Shown piece after piece: positions 20,100 to 21,643 of a stretch of DNA of 21,643 nt; within the stretch, counting starts at the first letter, position 1; each line of letters starts with the position of its first letter. The notes beneath the pieces are model-generated. The model was not told the origin of the DNA, made no database searches, and worked only from the letters and a program-made list of their open reading frames with translations. A program made the position numbers and the translations under genes. Source of the DNA: a virus; IMG/VR virus record IMGVR_UViG_3300033148_006227, positions 1-21,643 of that record. One strand, given 5' to 3'.

Positions 20100-20122
20100 A
20101 TCCATTAAATGGATTGATCGAG
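20092..20122 (-). repeat. 31-bp dispersed palindromic element, copy 7
   Basis: Read leftward: CTCGATC, then AATCCATT-T-AATGGATT (perfect 8-1-8 palindrome). Contains the TGA stop of the holin gene at its right end. Confidence 0.8.
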
Positions 20123-20138
20123 AAGAGGGGGGAGGAAT

Positions 20139-20411
20139 ATGAGTTTTAAGAAAGATACAAAGGCTCGATTGGCAAGACTTGAAGACAAGATGGATCAGTT
20201 GATAGAGATTTATGGAGAGGCGGAAAGGCTAAAAGAACAAAACGAGGCTCTTTTTGATCGGCTTATGTCGAGAAATTGGGATGAATATTACTTAAGTCCC
20301 TCTGCCTCGAATAGGATAAAGCAGCACATGACTGAGCCGACTGTACTATCGCCGTCACAGGATGAAGCATCTATTGGAGGGGTTTTTACCGATGAAGAAC
20401 TTAGTGGATAG
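20139..20411 (+). CDS. Unknown protein with N-terminal coiled coil, 90 aa
   Basis: GGGGGGAGGAAT precedes the ATG. Residues 6-45 form a charged coiled coil (ARLARLEDKMDQLIEIYGEAERLKEQNEALFDRL, in outline), then a polar, probably flexible tail with Pro/Ser (TEPTVLSPSQDEASIGG). It overlaps the portal gene by 20 bp and carries its GGAGGGG. It may be a head or portal accessory or scaffold-like protein; inferred from position only. Confidence 0.68.
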   Translation: MSFKKDTKARLARLEDKMDQLIEIYGEAERLKEQNEALFDRLMSRNWDEYYLSPSASNRIKQHMTEPTVLSPSQDEASIGGVFTDEELSG

Positions 20412-21643
20412 TAAAGCAGCGAACTACATGAAGAAGAAACCAACTGCGAAGCAAGGTCGGAATGAGCGTGTTCTTTGGACTCATATTGAGAATAAGAAGG
20501 CTGATGGTCTTGCTGCGCGGAGGCTTTATGAGCAGCAGTGGCTCTTGAATTTGGCCTTCTATGCGGGAAGGCAATATGTCTTTTTTAACTCGAGTGCGCA
20601 TACGCTGCAGAATCTCGATGCTGTACGGGGAAGGATCAGGATGATGGATAATCAGATTATGCCGAGAGTAAGAAGGCAGATTGCTGATTTTATCAAGAAC
20701 GATCCGATTATGTCTGTGGTTCCGAGCTCGACTGAGGATGAAGATATTAAGGCCGCTAAAGCTGGGGATAAGTTCTTAAAAAGTTTTTGGCAAAGCAACC
20801 GGATGAAAAAGAAAGTAAGGCAGTTGGCTGGTTGGCAATTTACTACTGGTAATGTTTTTCTAAGTCATAGGTGGAATGCTAAATTAGGTCCGATTGAGCT
20901 GGATAAAACTACCGGAGCGATGGTTTATGCAGGAGATGTTGATGTAGATATTTGGTCTCCTTTTAATGTTATCTTTCCTATAGTGGCTATGGGGGATACA
21001 GAACTACATGAATTTCCTTGGATGATTAGGATGCGTTGGAGGACGCTTGAGTATATTACAGAAAATTTTAAGAAAGGAAGTGCGGTTCAAGCAGAGGGAA
21101 TGCCTTCGGCTATGGCTGATGCTCATTATATGATTGGAGCTGGTATAGGAACTCAAGCAAGGAAATTTCCTGGGGCTATGTTGTTGGAATATTTTCATAA
21201 GCCAGATAAGATTTTTCCTCGAGGGTTGGCCTGTACCTGTGCTAATGGAACTATTCTTGAGGCTAAGGATTATCCTTACGCAAAATACAACATGGAACAG
21301 TTTAAAGATGTAGATATTCCAGGGCAATTCTTGGGTAAGGCGACTATGGCAGATGCTATAGCGTTGCAGAAAACCTGGAATACAACACTTAGTGATATTC
21401 AAGAATTTAATCGAACAATGGGGAGAGGGAAATATCTCATTCCTGAGAATAGTGGTTTTCGAGTTGAATTTGATAATGCAATGAGTCAGCATATTTACTA
21501 CAAGCCGGTTATGGGGCTTAAACCGGAACTGATGACTATAAAGAATATGCCAGGAAGTTTTGCTATGACCTTGGAGACAACTTGGAATAGCTTGAATAAT
21601 CTTTTTTCTCAGCATGAGGTTACTCAAGGGACGAATAAAAGTG
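20392..21643 (+). CDS. P22-like portal protein (3' end outside window)
   Basis: An ATG at 20392, 9 bp after GGAGGGG, opens 417 codons up to the window edge. Recognisable features are a helical start (YEQQWLLNLAFYAGRQYV), NDPIMSVVPSSTEDEDIKAA, the core TTGNVFLSHRWN, DIWSPFNVIFP near residue 185, the WMIRMRWRTLEYI strand-helix, and a later GKATMADAIALQKTWN..SDIQEFNRTMGRG helix. Portals of the P22 type form a dodecameric ring at the capsid vertex, dock the terminase and pass DNA. The family is recognised by these blocks; the C-terminal barrel is not in view. Confidence 0.85.
   Translation, partial: MKNLVDSKAANYMKKKPTAKQGRNERVLWTHIENKKADGLAARRLYEQQWLLNLAFYAGRQYVFFNSSAHTLQNLDAVRGRIRMMDNQIMPRVRRQIADFIKNDPIMSVVPSSTEDEDIKAAKAGDKFLKSFWQSNRMKKKVRQLAGWQFTTGNVFLSHRWNAKLGPIELDKTTGAMVYAGDVDVDIWSPFNVIFPIVAMGDTELHEFPWMIRMRWRTLEYITENFKKGSAVQAEGMPSAMADAHYMIGAGIGTQARKFPGAMLLEYFHKPDKIFPRGLACTCANGTILEAKDYPYAKYNMEQFKDVDIPGQFLGKATMADAIALQKTWNTTLSDIQEFNRTMGRGKYLIPENSGFRVEFDNAMSQHIYYKPVMGLKPELMTIKNMPGSFAMTLETTWNSLNNLFSQHEVTQGTNKS

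Noticed and set aside
21004-21627. A 207-codon minus-strand frame in the portal region
   Set aside because: Antisense to the portal gene whose plus-strand frame is open and recognisable for 417 codons.
1-21643. tRNA or rRNA genes
   Set aside because: No cloverleaf with TTCGANNC arm or rRNA-like conserved stretch was found by eye in the intergenic regions.

Overview
The window looks like part of the genome of a tailed double-stranded DNA bacteriophage (Caudoviricetes), probably short-tailed because the portal resembles the P22 type. Genes are packed tightly, often with overlapping TAATG, TGATG or ATGA stop/start junctions, and nearly all have strong AGGAGG-type ribosome binding sites. I see no rRNA, tRNA, CRISPR array, insertion sequence, integrase or metabolic gene. 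The host cannot be named. A predicted lipoprotein signal and a holin resembling the 3TM family point to a bacterial host, but nothing more precise is justified.

Layout. (1) Positions 1-8382 hold a minus-strand arm of about 23 mostly small genes. Its recognisable core is a DNA recombination/replication set: a RecB/Cas4-like PD-(D/E)XK nuclease with four cysteines placed for an Fe-S cluster, a phage P-loop ATPase of the AAA_24/Sak4 kind, and a probable DUF669-like ssDNA-binding protein. Around these sit zinc-ribbon, ribbon-helix-helix-like and Myb/SANT-like putative regulators, including a miniature NrdR-like zinc ribbon. (2) Positions 8383-9344 are a non-coding control region between the divergent arms. 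It holds a 37-bp inverted repeat, a 25-bp poly(A) tract, three tandem repeats of 52-54 bp and a promoter-like site for each direction; it is a candidate origin and switch region. (3) Positions 9345-10892 hold a few small plus-strand genes of unknown function, the last apparently frameshifted, closed by a strong terminator. (4) Positions 10893-11370 contain nine phased, degenerate 15-bp repeats and a good promoter. (5) Positions 11371-21643 are the late operon: an HExxH putative metallopeptidase, small and large terminase, a small beta-rich protein, a CBM-like fibre protein, a lipoprotein, a large C1q-like tail fibre, an M15 endolysin with holin and accessory membrane proteins, and a P22-like portal cut by the window end. 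The fibre and lysis genes lie between terminase and portal, which is unusual.

The most striking signal is a dispersed, partly palindromic 31-bp element present seven times across both arms, every time at a gene junction or control region. Four copies overlap or encode the 3' end of a gene. In two unrelated proteins on opposite strands it gives nearly the same C-terminal peptide, SIxPLNGxIE. It may be a phage-wide operator, a partition or packaging site, or a recombination linker. A second recurring element is a 13-nt hairpin (5-3-5) that in the left arm often sits directly in front of Shine-Dalgarno sequences.
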